The notes under the pieces: generated by a model
The model's input: only the letters and a program-made list of their open reading frames with translations
Databases searched by the model: none
What the model was told of the DNA's origin: nothing
Part shown: positions 19,872-30,022 of the stretch, in pieces
How the letters are laid out: each line of letters begins with the position of its first letter
Position numbering within the stretch: the stretch's first letter is position 1
Translations under genes and position numbers: made by a program
From: Prochlorococcus sp. AG-347-L20
Lineage (GTDB): Bacteria; Cyanobacteriota; Cyanobacteriia; PCC-6307; Cyanobiaceae
NCBI GenBank assembly: GCA_003281225.1
Contig: QCCP01000002.1
Coordinates: 1-64,000, forward strand
Length of the DNA: 64,000 nucleotides
Direction: 5' to 3'

Positions 19872-21188
19872 CTAGTTGGTTAGTTTGGCCAGCTCTTCCC
19901 AAAAAGTGGGATACGAGACGCTAGCTGCATCTGCTCTCATGATTTTTGAGGTACCTTTGGCAAGAAGTGAAGCAATAGCAAGACTCATTGCCACTCGATG
20001 ATCTGTCTCACTGTCTACCTCCGCAGAATGAAATTTTGATTGCCCATTAATAATTAACCCATCCTCTTTTTCTGTTATTTCAGCACCAAATTTTTGTAAC
20101 TGTCGTGCCATGACTTTTAATCGATCTGTCTCCTTAACTCTTAATTCTTGTGCATCCTTAATTTCAGAAACTCCATTACAAAAACAGGCAGCCACGGTAA
20201 GGATAGGAATTTCATCTATAAGTTTTGGGAGAATATCTCCTTCAATAGTGAATGATCTTAAATTATTTGAAGTCTTTACTTTAATCGATCCAATAGGTTC
20301 ACCTGCAATAGTCGATTTATCTAAAATCTCATAATTGCATCCCATTGAATCCATTACATTTAAAATCCCTGTTCTAGTGGGATTTAAACCGACATTCTGA
20401 ATTAAAACCTCTGAATTTGGAACAATAGATGCAGCAATCATCCAAAAAGAAGCAGAGCTTATGTCTCCAGGAATCAATATTCTCTGGCCAATTAAGTTGC
20501 CCCCTGACTTAATAACTACATTCCTTCCTAATTCTCCTCTGATATGGATATCTGCTCCAAATGCTTTTAACATTCTTTCAGTATGATCTCTTGAAGATGC
20601 TGGTTCAATAACAGAAGTGGTTCCAGAAGCTTTGAGGCCTGCCAATAAGATTGCAGATTTTACTTGAGCACTCGCTACAGGGGTTCCAATAACACATCCT
20701 TTTAATTTATTCCCATCAATTGATATTGGAGCTTTGTTTCCTTTTTCTCTACCAAAAATTTTGCCACCCATCAAGGATAATGGCTTGCCCACTCTCCCCA
20801 TTGGCCTTTCATTAAGAGAATTGTCACCTATTAAGATAAAATTCTTGTCTTCTTGACCCGCAAGTAACCCCATCAATAATCTCATAGTCGTTCCCGAATT
20901 CCCACAATTTAAAATTTCTTTGGGCTCTTTAAATCCATCAAGACCCACTCCTGATATCGTAAAAGGCTCATTTCTTTTTATTTCTGGTATATTCACACCT
21001 AATTTTCTAAGACAATCAGCAGTTGATAGTGGATCTTCAGAATGTAAAAACCCCTCGATAGTCGTCTCACCCTTAGCAATACTACCTATTATTAAAGCTC
21101 TATGAGAAATAGATTTATCTCCAGGTACTTTTACTTTTCCTTTTAAATTAATTCCACCTTTTATTGTGCGGATATTATTCATTTTCAA
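19872..21188 (-). CDS. aroA: 5-enolpyruvylshikimate-3-phosphate synthase
   Basis: Sixth step of the shikimate pathway, joining shikimate 3-phosphate and phosphoenolpyruvate on the way to aromatic amino acids and quinones. At 438 residues it is full length. Landmarks are [17 protein letters not shown] (residues 20-36), [17 protein letters not shown] (residues 93-109), [13 protein letters not shown] (near 123) and the C-terminal [13 protein letters not shown]. The [10 protein letters not shown] block has the Gly-Thr arrangement of the large class II-like EPSPS group rather than the enteric LGNAGTAMR form. It heads the minus-strand run aroA-mnmC-glmU, and its 123-base upstream gap faces comB on the other strand. 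Confidence 0.97.
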   Translation of the reverse strand: MKMNNIRTIKGGINLKGKVKVPGDKSISHRALIIGSIAKGETTIEGFLHSEDPLSTADCLRKLGVNIPEIKRNEPFTISGVGLDGFKEPKEILNCGNSGTTMRLLMGLLAGQEDKNFILIGDNSLNERPMGRVGKPLSLMGGKIFGREKGNKAPISIDGNKLKGCVIGTPVASAQVKSAILLAGLKASGTTSVIEPASSRDHTERMLKAFGADIHIRGELGRNVVIKSGGNLIGQRILIPGDISSASFWMIAASIVPNSEVLIQNVGLNPTRTGILNVMDSMGCNYEILDKSTIAGEPIGSIKVKTSNNLRSFTIEGDILPKLIDEIPILTVAACFCNGVSEIKDAQELRVKETDRLKVMARQLQKFGAEITEKEDGLIINGQSKFHSAEVDSETDHRVAMSLAIASLLAKGTSKIMRADAASVSYPTFWEELAKLTN

Positions 21189-21311
21189 ATTAAAAACTTG
21201 ATTAAGATTTCTGTAAAAACTAATTAGCTATATATTATCAATAAGTTTGTTTTAAAAAAAAAATAATCAAATTAAGTAACTGTTTTCTATAATAAAATTA
21301 GAAAAAAGGAT

Positions 21312-22046
21312 TTGATTATTAATCTTACTTATTATCACGTTGCAAAGGATGTTCCAGAATTAAGTCCCGATATTGCAGTGGTCATTGATGTTTTAAGAGC
21401 TACAACCACAATTTCATGGGCTTTAAAAAATGGAGCTGATTCAATACAAGTTTTTGCAGATTTAGATTTATTAAAAGAATCTGCAAGTAAGTGGCAAGCT
21501 GAAAAGAGACTAATGCTTGGAGAAAGAGGCGGAAAGAAGATCGAGGGTTTTGATTTAGGAAATTCTCCTTTATCAGTTACAAAAAAAGTTGTTAATGGTA
21601 AAAGATTATTTATGAGTACGACTAATGGGACTAAATCATTGCAAAAAGTTCAAAATGCTAAGCATTTATTTGCTATGGGTCTCCCAAATAGGAAAGCAGT
21701 TGCCGAAAAAATCATTTCATTAAAAAGTAAAAATGTCTTAATACTTGGGAGTGGTTGGGAAGGCTCCTATTCACTTGAGGATTCTTTAGCTGCTGGTGCT
21801 TTGGCCTCATACCTAAAACAGAACTGTAATTTCGAAATTAATATTCTCAATGACGAATTACAAGCTTCTTTGGCACTTTGGGATTTTTGGAAAAATGATA
21901 TTTTGAAATGTTTAAAAACAGCAACCCATGGCAAAAGATTGACAAGTCTTGGAGATTATGAGGATGATTTTAAATGTTGTTCTGAACTTGATTGCTTAGA
22001 AATTGTTCCAGCTCAAGTTGAAAGGGGTGTAATTCGTGCCTCATGA
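21312..22046 (+). CDS. comB: 2-phosphosulfolactate phosphatase-like protein (ComB family)
   Basis: The ComB family hydrolyses 2-phosphosulfolactate in coenzyme M synthesis of methanogens; in cyanobacteria, which lack coenzyme M, the homologue is thought to act in sulfolactate or another small phosphate ester metabolism. The 244-residue protein starts with a TTG and shows VVIDVLRATTTISWAL (residues 22-37), LGERGGKKIEGFDLGNSP (near residue 71) and MSTTNGTKSL (near 98), the three signatures of the family. The gene begins 123 bases from divergent aroA and is followed after 30 bases by the nitrilase-family gene. The true substrate here cannot be read from sequence. Confidence 0.85.
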   Translation: MIINLTYYHVAKDVPELSPDIAVVIDVLRATTTISWALKNGADSIQVFADLDLLKESASKWQAEKRLMLGERGGKKIEGFDLGNSPLSVTKKVVNGKRLFMSTTNGTKSLQKVQNAKHLFAMGLPNRKAVAEKIISLKSKNVLILGSGWEGSYSLEDSLAAGALASYLKQNCNFEINILNDELQASLALWDFWKNDILKCLKTATHGKRLTSLGDYEDDFKCCSELDCLEIVPAQVERGVIRAS

Positions 22047-22076
22047 TTTACGAATTGGTTCAATAGGAGTAAAGTC

Positions 22077-22904
22077 TTGACTGATTTTTTGGTAGCTGCA
22101 TTGCAAATTACGAGTACTTCAAATGTTAATGCAAATTTTATTGAAGCAGAAGAACAGATTGAATTAGCTGCTAGAAGAGGTGCTGAGTTAATAGGATTGC
22201 CTGAGAATTTTGCTTTTTTAGGTGGAGATGATGAAAAACTTAGATTAGCTTCTGAGTTGTCAGAGAAGTGTGCAAATTTTCTAAAAACTATGTCACAAAG
22301 ATATCAAGTATTTCTTTTAGGAGGAGGGTATCCTGTCCCTGCTGGTGATGATAGTCATACTTTTAATAGGTCAGCCTTATTTGGGAAAGATGGACAGATT
22401 TTGGCAAAATACGACAAAATTCATTTGTTTGATGTTGATTTGCCAGATGGAAATTTATATAAGGAATCAGCCACTATTTTATCTGGAGCAGAGTATCCAC
22501 CTGTTGTAGATGTCCCAGGCTTATGCAAAATAGGACTGTCGATTTGTTACGACGTTAGATTTCCTGAACTCTATAGATATTTGTCTTCGAATGGTGCAGA
22601 GCTAATTATGATTCCCGCAGCTTTTACAGCATTTACTGGGAAAGATCATTGGCAAATCCTATTACAAGCAAGAGCAATTGAGAATACAGCATATGTAGTC
22701 GCTCCAGCTCAAACTGGGATTCATTATGGAAGAAGGCAAAGTCATGGCCATGCAATGGTAATTGACCCTTGGGGTACAGTTTTATCTGATGCAGGAAAAA
22801 CTCAGGGAGCTGCAATAGCACCTGCTGATAAAGAAAGAGTTAAGAAAATTAGGGAGCAGATGCCAAGCCTTAAACATAGAAAAAACAAATTGTTTTCAAA
22901 CTAA
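22077..22904 (+). CDS. Nitrilase-family carbon-nitrogen hydrolase (Nit1-like amidase)
   Basis: A 275-residue cytoplasmic enzyme of the nitrilase superfamily, with the catalytic triad E43 (GLPENFAF), K114 (KYDKIHLFDVD) and C157 (GLSICYDVRFPELYR). The sequence around the triad, including HLFDVDLP and CYDVRFPEL, is closest to the Nit1/NitFhit branch, whose bacterial members repair deaminated glutathione. That role is an inference from family. The gene starts at TTG, 30 bases after comB, and its TAA stop overlaps the ATG of the amidase gene by one base, so all are one transcription unit. Confidence 0.88.
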   Translation: MTDFLVAALQITSTSNVNANFIEAEEQIELAARRGAELIGLPENFAFLGGDDEKLRLASELSEKCANFLKTMSQRYQVFLLGGGYPVPAGDDSHTFNRSALFGKDGQILAKYDKIHLFDVDLPDGNLYKESATILSGAEYPPVVDVPGLCKIGLSICYDVRFPELYRYLSSNGAELIMIPAAFTAFTGKDHWQILLQARAIENTAYVVAPAQTGIHYGRRQSHGHAMVIDPWGTVLSDAGKTQGAAIAPADKERVKKIREQMPSLKHRKNKLFSN

Positions 22905-23989
22905 TGATAAAGTTTTTAGATAATAAACTTTTTCACTATTTATCCATTTTTTTATTTTTAAATTCTGCAATACTTCCAGTTAAATCTTCAAGTGCTCTTG
23001 CGGCATGGGCTATAAATACTAATGGGTTTTTAGTATTAAGAACTAAATCAAATACAAATTTAAAAGCATATTTTCAGAAGGCTAACCAAATATCGGGAGA
23101 TAGATTTTGGGTGGATTTCCCAGGAGAATTAAAAAATCCCAGAATAATAAACGGTAATGGCCCAATAAAAGAAATTAGATTGGGTAAACCAGATAAGGGT
23201 AAAACAAGACTAGTAATTGAATTTAAGGAAGAGACTTATTTGAGACCTTTGACTTGGCAAATGGTTGGCTTAGATCAAAATAGATGGAGAATTAAACTAT
23301 TTAACCCAAAATATTCTTTTAAAAAGATTGGTGAAGGTTCAGTTAAAAAGAAAAGAGGAAATATCAAATCAAATCAAAATTTAATTCATAAGAAGAAAAA
23401 CAATTTTGTTTACTTGAAACTACCAGAGGTAAAACGAAACAAGTATGAGGTTGTAATCGATCCAGGGCATGGAGGACCTGATCCTGGAGCAATAGGTATT
23501 GGTGGTATTAGAGAAACAGATGTAGTTCTAGAGGTTTCAAAAATAGTTAAAAAATTACTTTCTGAGAAAGGTATCAAAGTAAGGTTGACTAGAACAAATG
23601 ACGTTGATTTGGATTTACCTCCAAGAGTTTCCATTGCTAATAATACGGATGCAGACATCTTTGTAAGTATTCATGCAAATGCCTCAAGAGGTAAAAGAAG
23701 AGACATAAATGGATTGGAAACCTTTTATTACAGAGGGTGGAGAGGAAGATTACTCGCGAAAAGAATTCAAAAACAAATTTTAAGAGTTTCCCCTGGTAGT
23801 CCTGATCGAGGAGTTAAACAAGGTCGATTTTATGTAATTAAAAATACTAGGATGCCTGCAGTCCTTGTAGAAATTGGATTTTTAACGGGAAGATTAGATG
23901 CAAGAAGATTAGAAAAAATAACCCACCGAAAAAGATTAGCCTATGCAATTGCAAAAGGCATCCTCGAATATCTAGATAAAGTAGGGTGA
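22904..23989 (+). CDS. N-acetylmuramoyl-L-alanine amidase with N-terminal AMIN domain
   Basis: Periplasmic zinc hydrolase that cuts the peptide from peptidoglycan glycan strands during cell division. An uncleaved-looking hydrophobic signal (residues 10-27) is followed by an AMIN-type beta domain (about 40-135), a basic linker (about 140-170) and the Amidase_3 catalytic domain. Zinc ligands and catalytic residues appear as H189 (VIDPGHGGPDPG), E204 (GIRETDVVLE), H257 (FVSIHANAS) and E323 (AVLVEIGFLTG), so the enzyme should be active. The start overlaps the nitrilase stop (TAATG), and the murI start overlaps this stop (GTGA): a coupled cell-wall pair. Confidence 0.92.
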   Translation: MIKFLDNKLFHYLSIFLFLNSAILPVKSSSALAAWAINTNGFLVLRTKSNTNLKAYFQKANQISGDRFWVDFPGELKNPRIINGNGPIKEIRLGKPDKGKTRLVIEFKEETYLRPLTWQMVGLDQNRWRIKLFNPKYSFKKIGEGSVKKKRGNIKSNQNLIHKKKNNFVYLKLPEVKRNKYEVVIDPGHGGPDPGAIGIGGIRETDVVLEVSKIVKKLLSEKGIKVRLTRTNDVDLDLPPRVSIANNTDADIFVSIHANASRGKRRDINGLETFYYRGWRGRLLAKRIQKQILRVSPGSPDRGVKQGRFYVIKNTRMPAVLVEIGFLTGRLDARRLEKITHRKRLAYAIAKGILEYLDKVG

Positions 23990-24780
23990 AACTTAGAATA
24001 GGTATATTTGATAGCGGAATAGGTGGTTTTACTATTCTTAATCCTTTACTCAAAACACGTAAAGATGTAGAAATTTTTTATTTGGCGGATACAAAAAGAA
24101 TACCTTTTGGGAACAAAAATTCTAAAGAGATAAGATTAATTGCAAAGGAGATTTGTACTTTTTTTGTTGATAAGAATTTGGATGCACTTTTAGTCGCTTG
24201 TAATACTACAAATGCTTGTGCTCTTGATATTCTAAAAGATAATTTAAAGGTTCCTTGTTTTGACCTTATAAACTCAGTATCGGAAATAGTTGATAAACAA
24301 ATAATTGGTGTCCTGGCAACACAAACAACTGTTCGATCATCGTATTACGAGAAAGCTATAATTGCTAAAAAAGAGAATATCATAATATTTCAGCAAGAAT
24401 GTCCAGAATTTGTATCAGAAATTGAAAAAGAAAAATTAAATCTTGATAAGTTAAATAGTCTTTCAGACTTTTACTTAAGACCACTAATAAACAAAAATAT
24501 TGAAGAATTAATACTTGGATGTAGTCACTATCCTTTAATTTATGACTTTTTAAGAAAAAAATTAGATTCAAATATAAAAATTATTGATCCATCAGTAGCA
24601 TTAATAAAAAAATTCAATGAATCTTTTGCTATCCCAAAAACTTACCGCTACGAGAGTATTTCTCTCGAAAATGTAAAATTTTTTGTTACTTCAGAAAAAG
24701 ATGAATTTTCCAATAAAGTAAAATTTTGGCTTGGAATTAATAAAGAAATTAAGTTGGTTAACCTCCGAAGTAATGTTTGA
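23986..24780 (+). CDS. murI: Glutamate racemase
   Basis: Makes D-glutamate for peptidoglycan. The 264-residue protein starts at a GTG that overlaps the amidase stop by 4 bases. The substrate-binding loop FDSGIGGFTIL (residues 8-18) and both catalytic cysteines, C72 in VACNTTNAC and C179 in LGCSHYPLI, are present. Its position directly after an amidase gene is a sensible cell-wall grouping, with the solanesyl diphosphate synthase gene following 27 bases downstream. Complete and ordinary. Confidence 0.95.
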   Translation: MKLRIGIFDSGIGGFTILNPLLKTRKDVEIFYLADTKRIPFGNKNSKEIRLIAKEICTFFVDKNLDALLVACNTTNACALDILKDNLKVPCFDLINSVSEIVDKQIIGVLATQTTVRSSYYEKAIIAKKENIIIFQQECPEFVSEIEKEKLNLDKLNSLSDFYLRPLINKNIEELILGCSHYPLIYDFLRKKLDSNIKIIDPSVALIKKFNESFAIPKTYRYESISLENVKFFVTSEKDEFSNKVKFWLGINKEIKLVNLRSNV

Positions 24781-24807
24781 TTCCTTAAGATATAGATGAG
24801 GTCAATC

Positions 24808-25779
24808 ATGAATACAGTAACAGAGCTACTACAACCAGTCGAAAATGATCTTGATGATCTTATTTTAGAACTGAAAAATCTAATAGGAGCTGGTCACCCA
24901 ATTCTTCAAGCGGCAGCAGAACACCTTTTTAGTGCTGGGGGAAAAAGGTTGAGACCAGGGATAGTTTTATTGATTTCAAAAGCTATATCTCCTGAATTTT
25001 GTTTGACAACCAAACATAAAAGGCTTGCTGAAATAACTGAGATGATTCATACAGCTTCTTTAGTCCATGATGATGTTGTTGATGAGGCGTCTACAAGAAG
25101 AGGAGTAGATACGGTTCATAGCAGATTTAATACCAGAGTAGCTGTTTTGGCGGGTGACTTTTTATTCGCTCAAGCAAGTTGGCACCTAGCAAATCTTGAC
25201 AACGTAAATGTAGTTAAATTACTTAGTAGAGTAATAATGGATTTAGCAGAGGGTGAAATCAAACAAAATTTAAATAGATTTGATTCGGCTCAATCTTTTT
25301 CCAAATACATCAACAAAAGTTATTGTAAAACAGCATCATTAATAGCCAATAGTTGCAAAGCAGCTGGAGTTTTGAGTGGGATTAATGACGAAAACTTAAC
25401 TTCGTTGTACGATTTTGGCAAAAATATTGGTTTAGCATTCCAAGTTGTAGATGACATTCTTGACTTTACTGGAAATGATAAACAACTTGGAAAACCTGCT
25501 GTAAGTGATCTAGCTAGTGGTTATCTTACCGCCCCAGTTTTATATGCCTTAGAAGAAAATAAACAATTGTCAGTCCTTATAAACAGAGAACTTGCTGAAA
25601 AAGATGATTTAGATGATGCTCTTAATATCATCATGAACTCTAAAGCTATTGAAAGTTCCAGGAAACTAGCTGAGGATTTTGCAATGCTTTCTAAAGAAGC
25701 TATAGTCTGGCTTCCTGATTCAGAATATAAAAGAGCTTTAATGGCTCTTCCAGAATTTGTTCTAAGTCGTATTTATTAG
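24808..25779 (+). CDS. sds: Solanesyl/all-trans-polyprenyl diphosphate synthase
   Basis: Trans-prenyltransferase that builds the long (C45) side chain of plastoquinone. I chose the ATG at 24808, which has a GAGG Shine-Dalgarno match 6-9 bases before it; an earlier ATG at 24796 would add four residues. The protein of 323 residues has the two aspartate-rich motifs, VHDDVVDEASTRRG and FQVVDDILDFTG, plus GGKRLRPG near residue 50. The bulky-residue pattern of a short-chain (GGPP) enzyme is not obvious, so a long product is more likely. It lies 27 bases after murI and is followed by acs after 94 bases. Confidence 0.9.
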   Translation: MNTVTELLQPVENDLDDLILELKNLIGAGHPILQAAAEHLFSAGGKRLRPGIVLLISKAISPEFCLTTKHKRLAEITEMIHTASLVHDDVVDEASTRRGVDTVHSRFNTRVAVLAGDFLFAQASWHLANLDNVNVVKLLSRVIMDLAEGEIKQNLNRFDSAQSFSKYINKSYCKTASLIANSCKAAGVLSGINDENLTSLYDFGKNIGLAFQVVDDILDFTGNDKQLGKPAVSDLASGYLTAPVLYALEENKQLSVLINRELAEKDDLDDALNIIMNSKAIESSRKLAEDFAMLSKEAIVWLPDSEYKRALMALPEFVLSRIY

Positions 25780-25873
25780 ATCCATTAGAAATAAATCTTT
25801 GAGCTAAATTAATATTAAAATTTTTGAAAACCTAAATTTTTTCGACTAAATTTATTAAGCATAGATTTATTTA

Positions 25874-27856
25874 ATGTCATTAGATAAAAAAAATTCAATC
25901 AATAACATACTTGAAGAAAATAGAATTTTTCCTCCATCAAAAAAATTTGCAGAAAACTCAAATATTAGTACTCAAGAAGAATTATTTAGTCTAAAAAAAC
26001 AATCATCTGATAATCCTATTCAATTTTGGGAATCTTTTGCAAAATCTGAATTAGATTGGTTTGAGCCATTTCAAACTGTATTAGATAACGAAAATGCGCC
26101 CTTTTTTAAATGGTTCAAAGAAGGGAAACTCAATATTACATATAACTGCTTAGATAGACACATTAATAGGGGGCTTGGAGGAAAGACGGCACTTATATGG
26201 GAAGGCGAACCCGGAGATAGCAAAAAATATACTTACGAAGAACTTCTAAAAGAGGTGTGTAAAGCGGCTAATGCATTAAAAGCAATTGGCATAAAAAAAG
26301 GAGATTTGGTATGTATTTATATGCCTATGATTCCTGAAGCGATGTTTGCGATGTTAGCTTGTGCAAGAATTGGCGCGCCTCATTCGGTTGTCTTTGGTGG
26401 ATTTTCTTCAGAAGCTTTAAAAGATAGGTTAATTGATGGAAACGCAAGATTTGTTATTACTGCTGATGGTGGCTTTAGAAAAGATAAAGTGATTGAACTT
26501 AAGCAAGCAGTTGATGCGGCAATTGAAAGTGGAGCAGATAAAGTTGTTGAAAAAGTTGTTGTTGTTAAACGAACCAAAAAAAATATTTCGATGGTTGATG
26601 ATAGAGATTTATGGTGGCACGAATTATTAAAAGATCAAAAAGATCATTGTGAACCAGAGATAATGAATAGCGAAGATAGACTTTTTATTCTTTATACTTC
26701 AGGCTCTACCGGAAAGCCCAAAGGTGTAGTTCACACTACAGGTGGTTACAATCTTTGGTCCCATTTGACATTTAAATGGATTTTTGATTTGAAAGATTAC
26801 GATATTTACTGGTGTACTGCTGATGTTGGTTGGATTACAGGCCACAGTTACATAGTGTATGGGCCTTTATCTAATGGTGCTACAACCCTAATGTATGAGG
26901 GAGTGCCAAGACCCTCAAATTTAGGGGCTTTTTGGGAAATTGTTCAAAAATATAAGGTTTCTATTTTTTATACTGCACCAACTGCAATAAGAGCATTTAT
27001 GAAGTCTGGGCGTGAAATCCCTGATAAATATAATCTTGAGAGTCTTAGACTTTTGGGGACAGTTGGAGAACCAATTAATCCCGAAGCATGGATGTGGTAC
27101 AGAGATGTTATTGGTAAAAATAAATGCCCTATTGTTGATACTTGGTGGCAAACTGAGACTGGTGGTGTGATGATAAGTCCCTTGCCTGGAGTCGTTGCTA
27201 CAAAGCCAGGTTCAGCTACTTTCCCTCTGCCAGGAATAGAAGTTGAAATCGTCGATAAGAATGGAGATAAGGTTAAGGAGAACGAGGGTGGCTATTTAAT
27301 TATTAGGAAACCATGGCCAGGAATGATGAGAACAATTCATGGAAACAAAGAGAGATATTTGGAGAGTTATTGGGAATATATTTCCTTTAAAGGAGAAAAA
27401 AATGTTTATTTTGCTGGAGATGGAGCACGCATTGATGAAGATGGATATATATGGATTATGGGAAGAGTTGATGATGTCATAAGTGTTTCAGGACATCGGT
27501 TAGGAACAATGGAAATAGAATCTGCATTGGTAAGTCACAAATCAGTTGCAGAGTCTGCGGTGGTTGGCAAAAAAGATGACTTAAAAGGTGAAGTTATAGT
27601 TGCTTTTGTATCTCTAGAGAAAGATGTGCAAAGTTCTTCAGAACTAGTAGAGAATTTAAAGAAACATGTTGTAAATGAAATTGGAATTATCGCAAAGCCT
27701 GAAAAAATTATAATTTCTGACTCTCTTCCGAAAACACGTAGTGGAAAAATTATGAGGCGAATTTTAAGATCTTTGGCTTCTGGAGAAAAAATTAGTGGTG
27801 ATATAAGCACTCTTGAAGACAGTTCTGTTTTGGAAAAGCTGAAAGAATTATCCTAA
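25874..27856 (+). CDS. acs: Acetyl-CoA synthetase (AMP-forming)
   Basis: Activates acetate to acetyl-CoA through acetyl-AMP. The 660-residue protein is full length and carries [20 protein letters not shown] (P-loop A3, split by family numbering near residue 273), the [16 protein letters not shown] block, the [25 protein letters not shown] hinge region, and the C-terminal [10 protein letters not shown] with the conserved regulatory lysine that acetyltransferases modify in other bacteria. The 94-base gap from sds suggests its own promoter. The 3' end overlaps the convergent DUF1350 gene by 4 bases. A picocyanobacterium would use it for recycling acetate. Confidence 0.96.
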   Translation: MSLDKKNSINNILEENRIFPPSKKFAENSNISTQEELFSLKKQSSDNPIQFWESFAKSELDWFEPFQTVLDNENAPFFKWFKEGKLNITYNCLDRHINRGLGGKTALIWEGEPGDSKKYTYEELLKEVCKAANALKAIGIKKGDLVCIYMPMIPEAMFAMLACARIGAPHSVVFGGFSSEALKDRLIDGNARFVITADGGFRKDKVIELKQAVDAAIESGADKVVEKVVVVKRTKKNISMVDDRDLWWHELLKDQKDHCEPEIMNSEDRLFILYTSGSTGKPKGVVHTTGGYNLWSHLTFKWIFDLKDYDIYWCTADVGWITGHSYIVYGPLSNGATTLMYEGVPRPSNLGAFWEIVQKYKVSIFYTAPTAIRAFMKSGREIPDKYNLESLRLLGTVGEPINPEAWMWYRDVIGKNKCPIVDTWWQTETGGVMISPLPGVVATKPGSATFPLPGIEVEIVDKNGDKVKENEGGYLIIRKPWPGMMRTIHGNKERYLESYWEYISFKGEKNVYFAGDGARIDEDGYIWIMGRVDDVISVSGHRLGTMEIESALVSHKSVAESAVVGKKDDLKGEVIVAFVSLEKDVQSSSELVENLKKHVVNEIGIIAKPEKIIISDSLPKTRSGKIMRRILRSLASGEKISGDISTLEDSSVLEKLKELS

Positions 27857-28575
27857 TCGGATTCATCAATTAAATTAGAAATTCTTTTAATAGTATTTCT
27901 TTTGAATTCATCATCTGCCCAGTCTCCCAAAAAATTTTCCCTTAGTCCTGCGCTTGCAATTATAGTGTGTGTACCTTTTAACATTACCCCCTTAGAATTA
28001 TCTTCTTTTCTTGCCTTCAGACAAGAAAATAATTTATCTGTTTGATCTAATTCGTCTGAGTTGAATTTTATTAGGAAGTTATTTTTTTGATTATATGTTT
28101 TTTTAATTAATCGTAAAGTTCTTTCAGGGCTTGGGCTGAATTCACTGCTGAATTCTAATCTTTGAGAAATTTGTTTCAATAATGGAATTGATTTGTTAGC
28201 ACTGAAGTTATTAAAACTAATTGATATGAATTTTTCGCAATTTCTTCCACCATCAGGGGAAATTAGATGAAGTTTGCAACCTAGGCTATGACCAATTCTT
28301 ATTGAAGGAATTGATGCTCCTATTCTCTTGGATAAAGATATTCGGCAATTCTTGAAATCTCTCCATGCTTTAATAGCAAGTTGTTGGTGATCAAATTGTG
28401 GAGTGTATTTATATGCATGAACTGCATAGTTTTTATTAATTAAACTATCTATGAATCTTTTATAAGTTAAATCTGGTTTAGAAGCTAGATAACTTCCACC
28501 AATAAATTCCACAATTTTTTTAGGATTTGAAGGCCAATAACAAAAATTATTAAATTGATATTTTGTAAAAGTCAT
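27853..28575 (-). CDS. DUF1350 alpha/beta-hydrolase-like protein
   Basis: A 240-residue soluble protein of the cyanobacterial/plastid DUF1350 family, an alpha/beta hydrolase relative. The opening block [21 protein letters not shown] (two adjoining parts, residues 18-38) is family-typical and the nucleophile elbow appears as [14 protein letters not shown] (about residues 93-106), with Ser in the G-H-S-L-G motif. A downstream Asp and His that would complete a triad are plausible ([10 protein letters not shown] has His near residue 207) but not certain. It is convergent with acs with a 4-base overlap and divergent from the exonuclease gene. Substrate unknown. Confidence 0.8.
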   Translation of the reverse strand: MTFTKYQFNNFCYWPSNPKKIVEFIGGSYLASKPDLTYKRFIDSLINKNYAVHAYKYTPQFDHQQLAIKAWRDFKNCRISLSKRIGASIPSIRIGHSLGCKLHLISPDGGRNCEKFISISFNNFSANKSIPLLKQISQRLEFSSEFSPSPERTLRLIKKTYNQKNNFLIKFNSDELDQTDKLFSCLKARKEDNSKGVMLKGTHTIIASAGLRENFLGDWADDEFKRNTIKRISNLIDESD

Positions 28576-28691
28576 CTTTCATAAACTAAAAATGTTTCAA
28601 AATTATTTTCTTATAATGATTCTTAATTTATATTAATTTAAGAGAAATTTTTATTAAATGCGTCAAGATAAATGAAAGTATTTTCAGCTAA

Positions 28692-29471
28692 TTGGAACTT
28701 TCTAACAAAAAAGAATTAAATCAATTGGATATTCTTCAGGATCAAGTTATCAGTTGTCCCTCTGAAGAGAGTGTTGCTAATCAAAATAAAAAAATTCAAA
28801 AAATTTTAATTCTTGATACTGAAACAACAGGTTTAGACGAAAATAAAGATGAAGTGATAGAGATAGGCTGTATTTTGTTTGATGTATCTTTTAAGTGTGT
28901 GCTTTCACAAGTTTCATTTTTAATCCCAGTTAATAGTAATGAAGCTGAACATGTTAATGGTATATCTGCTGAAGTAACTAATATCTCTCAACCATGGGAA
29001 GATGGATTGAATTTCTTTCTGAAACTTGTTGATTATTCAGATTTCATTGTCGCGCATAATGTAGAATTTGATAAGAAATGGTTTGGGAAAGGAAGATTAC
29101 CTAAACTTAATAAAAAATGGATATGCAGTTTAGAGGATATTAATTGGTCTTTTCAAAAATCACTAAAAAATAGACCCTCAGTAACTGATCTAGCTTTATC
29201 TTTTTCAATACCAGTTTGGAATTTACATAGAGCTTTATCTGATTGCTTTTACATATCTGAAGTCTTCAAAAAATGCGATAATTTAGAAAAACTTTTACTT
29301 AAAGCTACCGAACCGAGGTTTTTATACAAGGCTCTTATTAGTTACGAAGACAGATATTTAGCTAAAAATGCTGGATTCAAATGGAATAGTCCTGTGCAAG
29401 GAGCTTGGTCAAGAAAATTAACTACTGATGAGGCAAAAAATCTTGATTTTAGAGTAGAGATTTTGAATTAA
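28692..29471 (+). CDS. DnaQ-like 3'-5' exonuclease
   Basis: A 259-residue protein of the DEDDh exonuclease superfamily, like the proofreading subunit of DNA polymerase III. The start is a TTG. Exo I is ILDTETTGLDENKDEVIEIG with the metal-binding Asp and Glu (residues about 36-55), Exo II is FIVAHNVEFDKKWF near residue 117, and Exo III is WNLHRALSDCFY near residue 177 with His and Asp. All four acidic/His positions are kept, so nuclease activity is expected. The C-terminal 60 residues are not typical of DnaQ and are conserved only in picocyanobacteria as far as I can tell. Whether it is the replicative proofreader or a separate repair nuclease is undecided. Confidence 0.85.
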   Translation: MELSNKKELNQLDILQDQVISCPSEESVANQNKKIQKILILDTETTGLDENKDEVIEIGCILFDVSFKCVLSQVSFLIPVNSNEAEHVNGISAEVTNISQPWEDGLNFFLKLVDYSDFIVAHNVEFDKKWFGKGRLPKLNKKWICSLEDINWSFQKSLKNRPSVTDLALSFSIPVWNLHRALSDCFYISEVFKKCDNLEKLLLKATEPRFLYKALISYEDRYLAKNAGFKWNSPVQGAWSRKLTTDEAKNLDFRVEILN

Positions 29472-29501
29472 TATTCAATAAATTCTTAACTAAGAAAATA
29501 G

Positions 29502-29924
29502 CTAATGCATCTTACAGGGCATCCATTTATTACCCATTTTATGTGCTCCAATACATCCGTATTTTGAGGCGGCCTTTTCAGCTTCCTGTTTAGTGTTAAA
29601 TAGATCTGACATCATATTTTCTTTGCTTGAATTTGAAATTTGTTTGGAATGATTATGATGATTGTTTTGAGAATTAGGAGAATACTCCCATATTCCCATA
29701 GTAGTAACGCCTGCAGAGATAATTCCCATCCCAACTACTGATAAATTGACTATTCCCATTGCTACTGCCCCAAAAGAAAATACTCCCATTGGGACTATTC
29801 CAATACTTATTACTCCCATTGGTACTATTCCTATTGAGACTATACCTAGTGGTGCTATTCCAAAAGCAATTTTTTTTGGTTTTGTACCGCAATGCTGATT
29901 CTCTTTATTTTTATTAATTTCCAA
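29502..29924 (-). CDS. Glycine-pentad repeat protein with C-terminal DUF3721-like domain
   Basis: A 140-residue protein in three parts. Residues 1-20 are polar and basic. Residues 22-78 are eleven tandem five-residue units of the form G-(I/V)-x-x-hydrophobic, for example GIVSIGIVPM and GVISIGIVPM. Residues 104-140 carry FNTKQEAEKAASKYGC, GAHKMG and WMPCKMH, a block I match to DUF3721 of marine cyanobacteria. C124, H128, C137 and H140 would suit a metal ion. At DNA level the repeat appears as a near-15/30-base periodicity on the minus strand around 29690-29860. The gene is convergent with the exonuclease gene (30 bases between) and divergent from hisS. Membrane insertion or amyloid-like self-association of the glycine repeat are possible; function is unknown. 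Confidence 0.75.
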   Translation of the reverse strand: MEINKNKENQHCGTKPKKIAFGIAPLGIVSIGIVPMGVISIGIVPMGVFSFGAVAMGIVNLSVVGMGIISAGVTTMGIWEYSPNSQNNHHNHSKQISNSSKENMMSDLFNTKQEAEKAASKYGCIGAHKMGNKWMPCKMH

Positions 29925-30022
29925 TGGATTTTCTAAGTGTTAAATTAAAATTGTCTCACATATCAATCAACTAAAGATTAATTTCTAATTGAATTAAAAA
30001 TTTTGAATTATTTTCTAGAACT

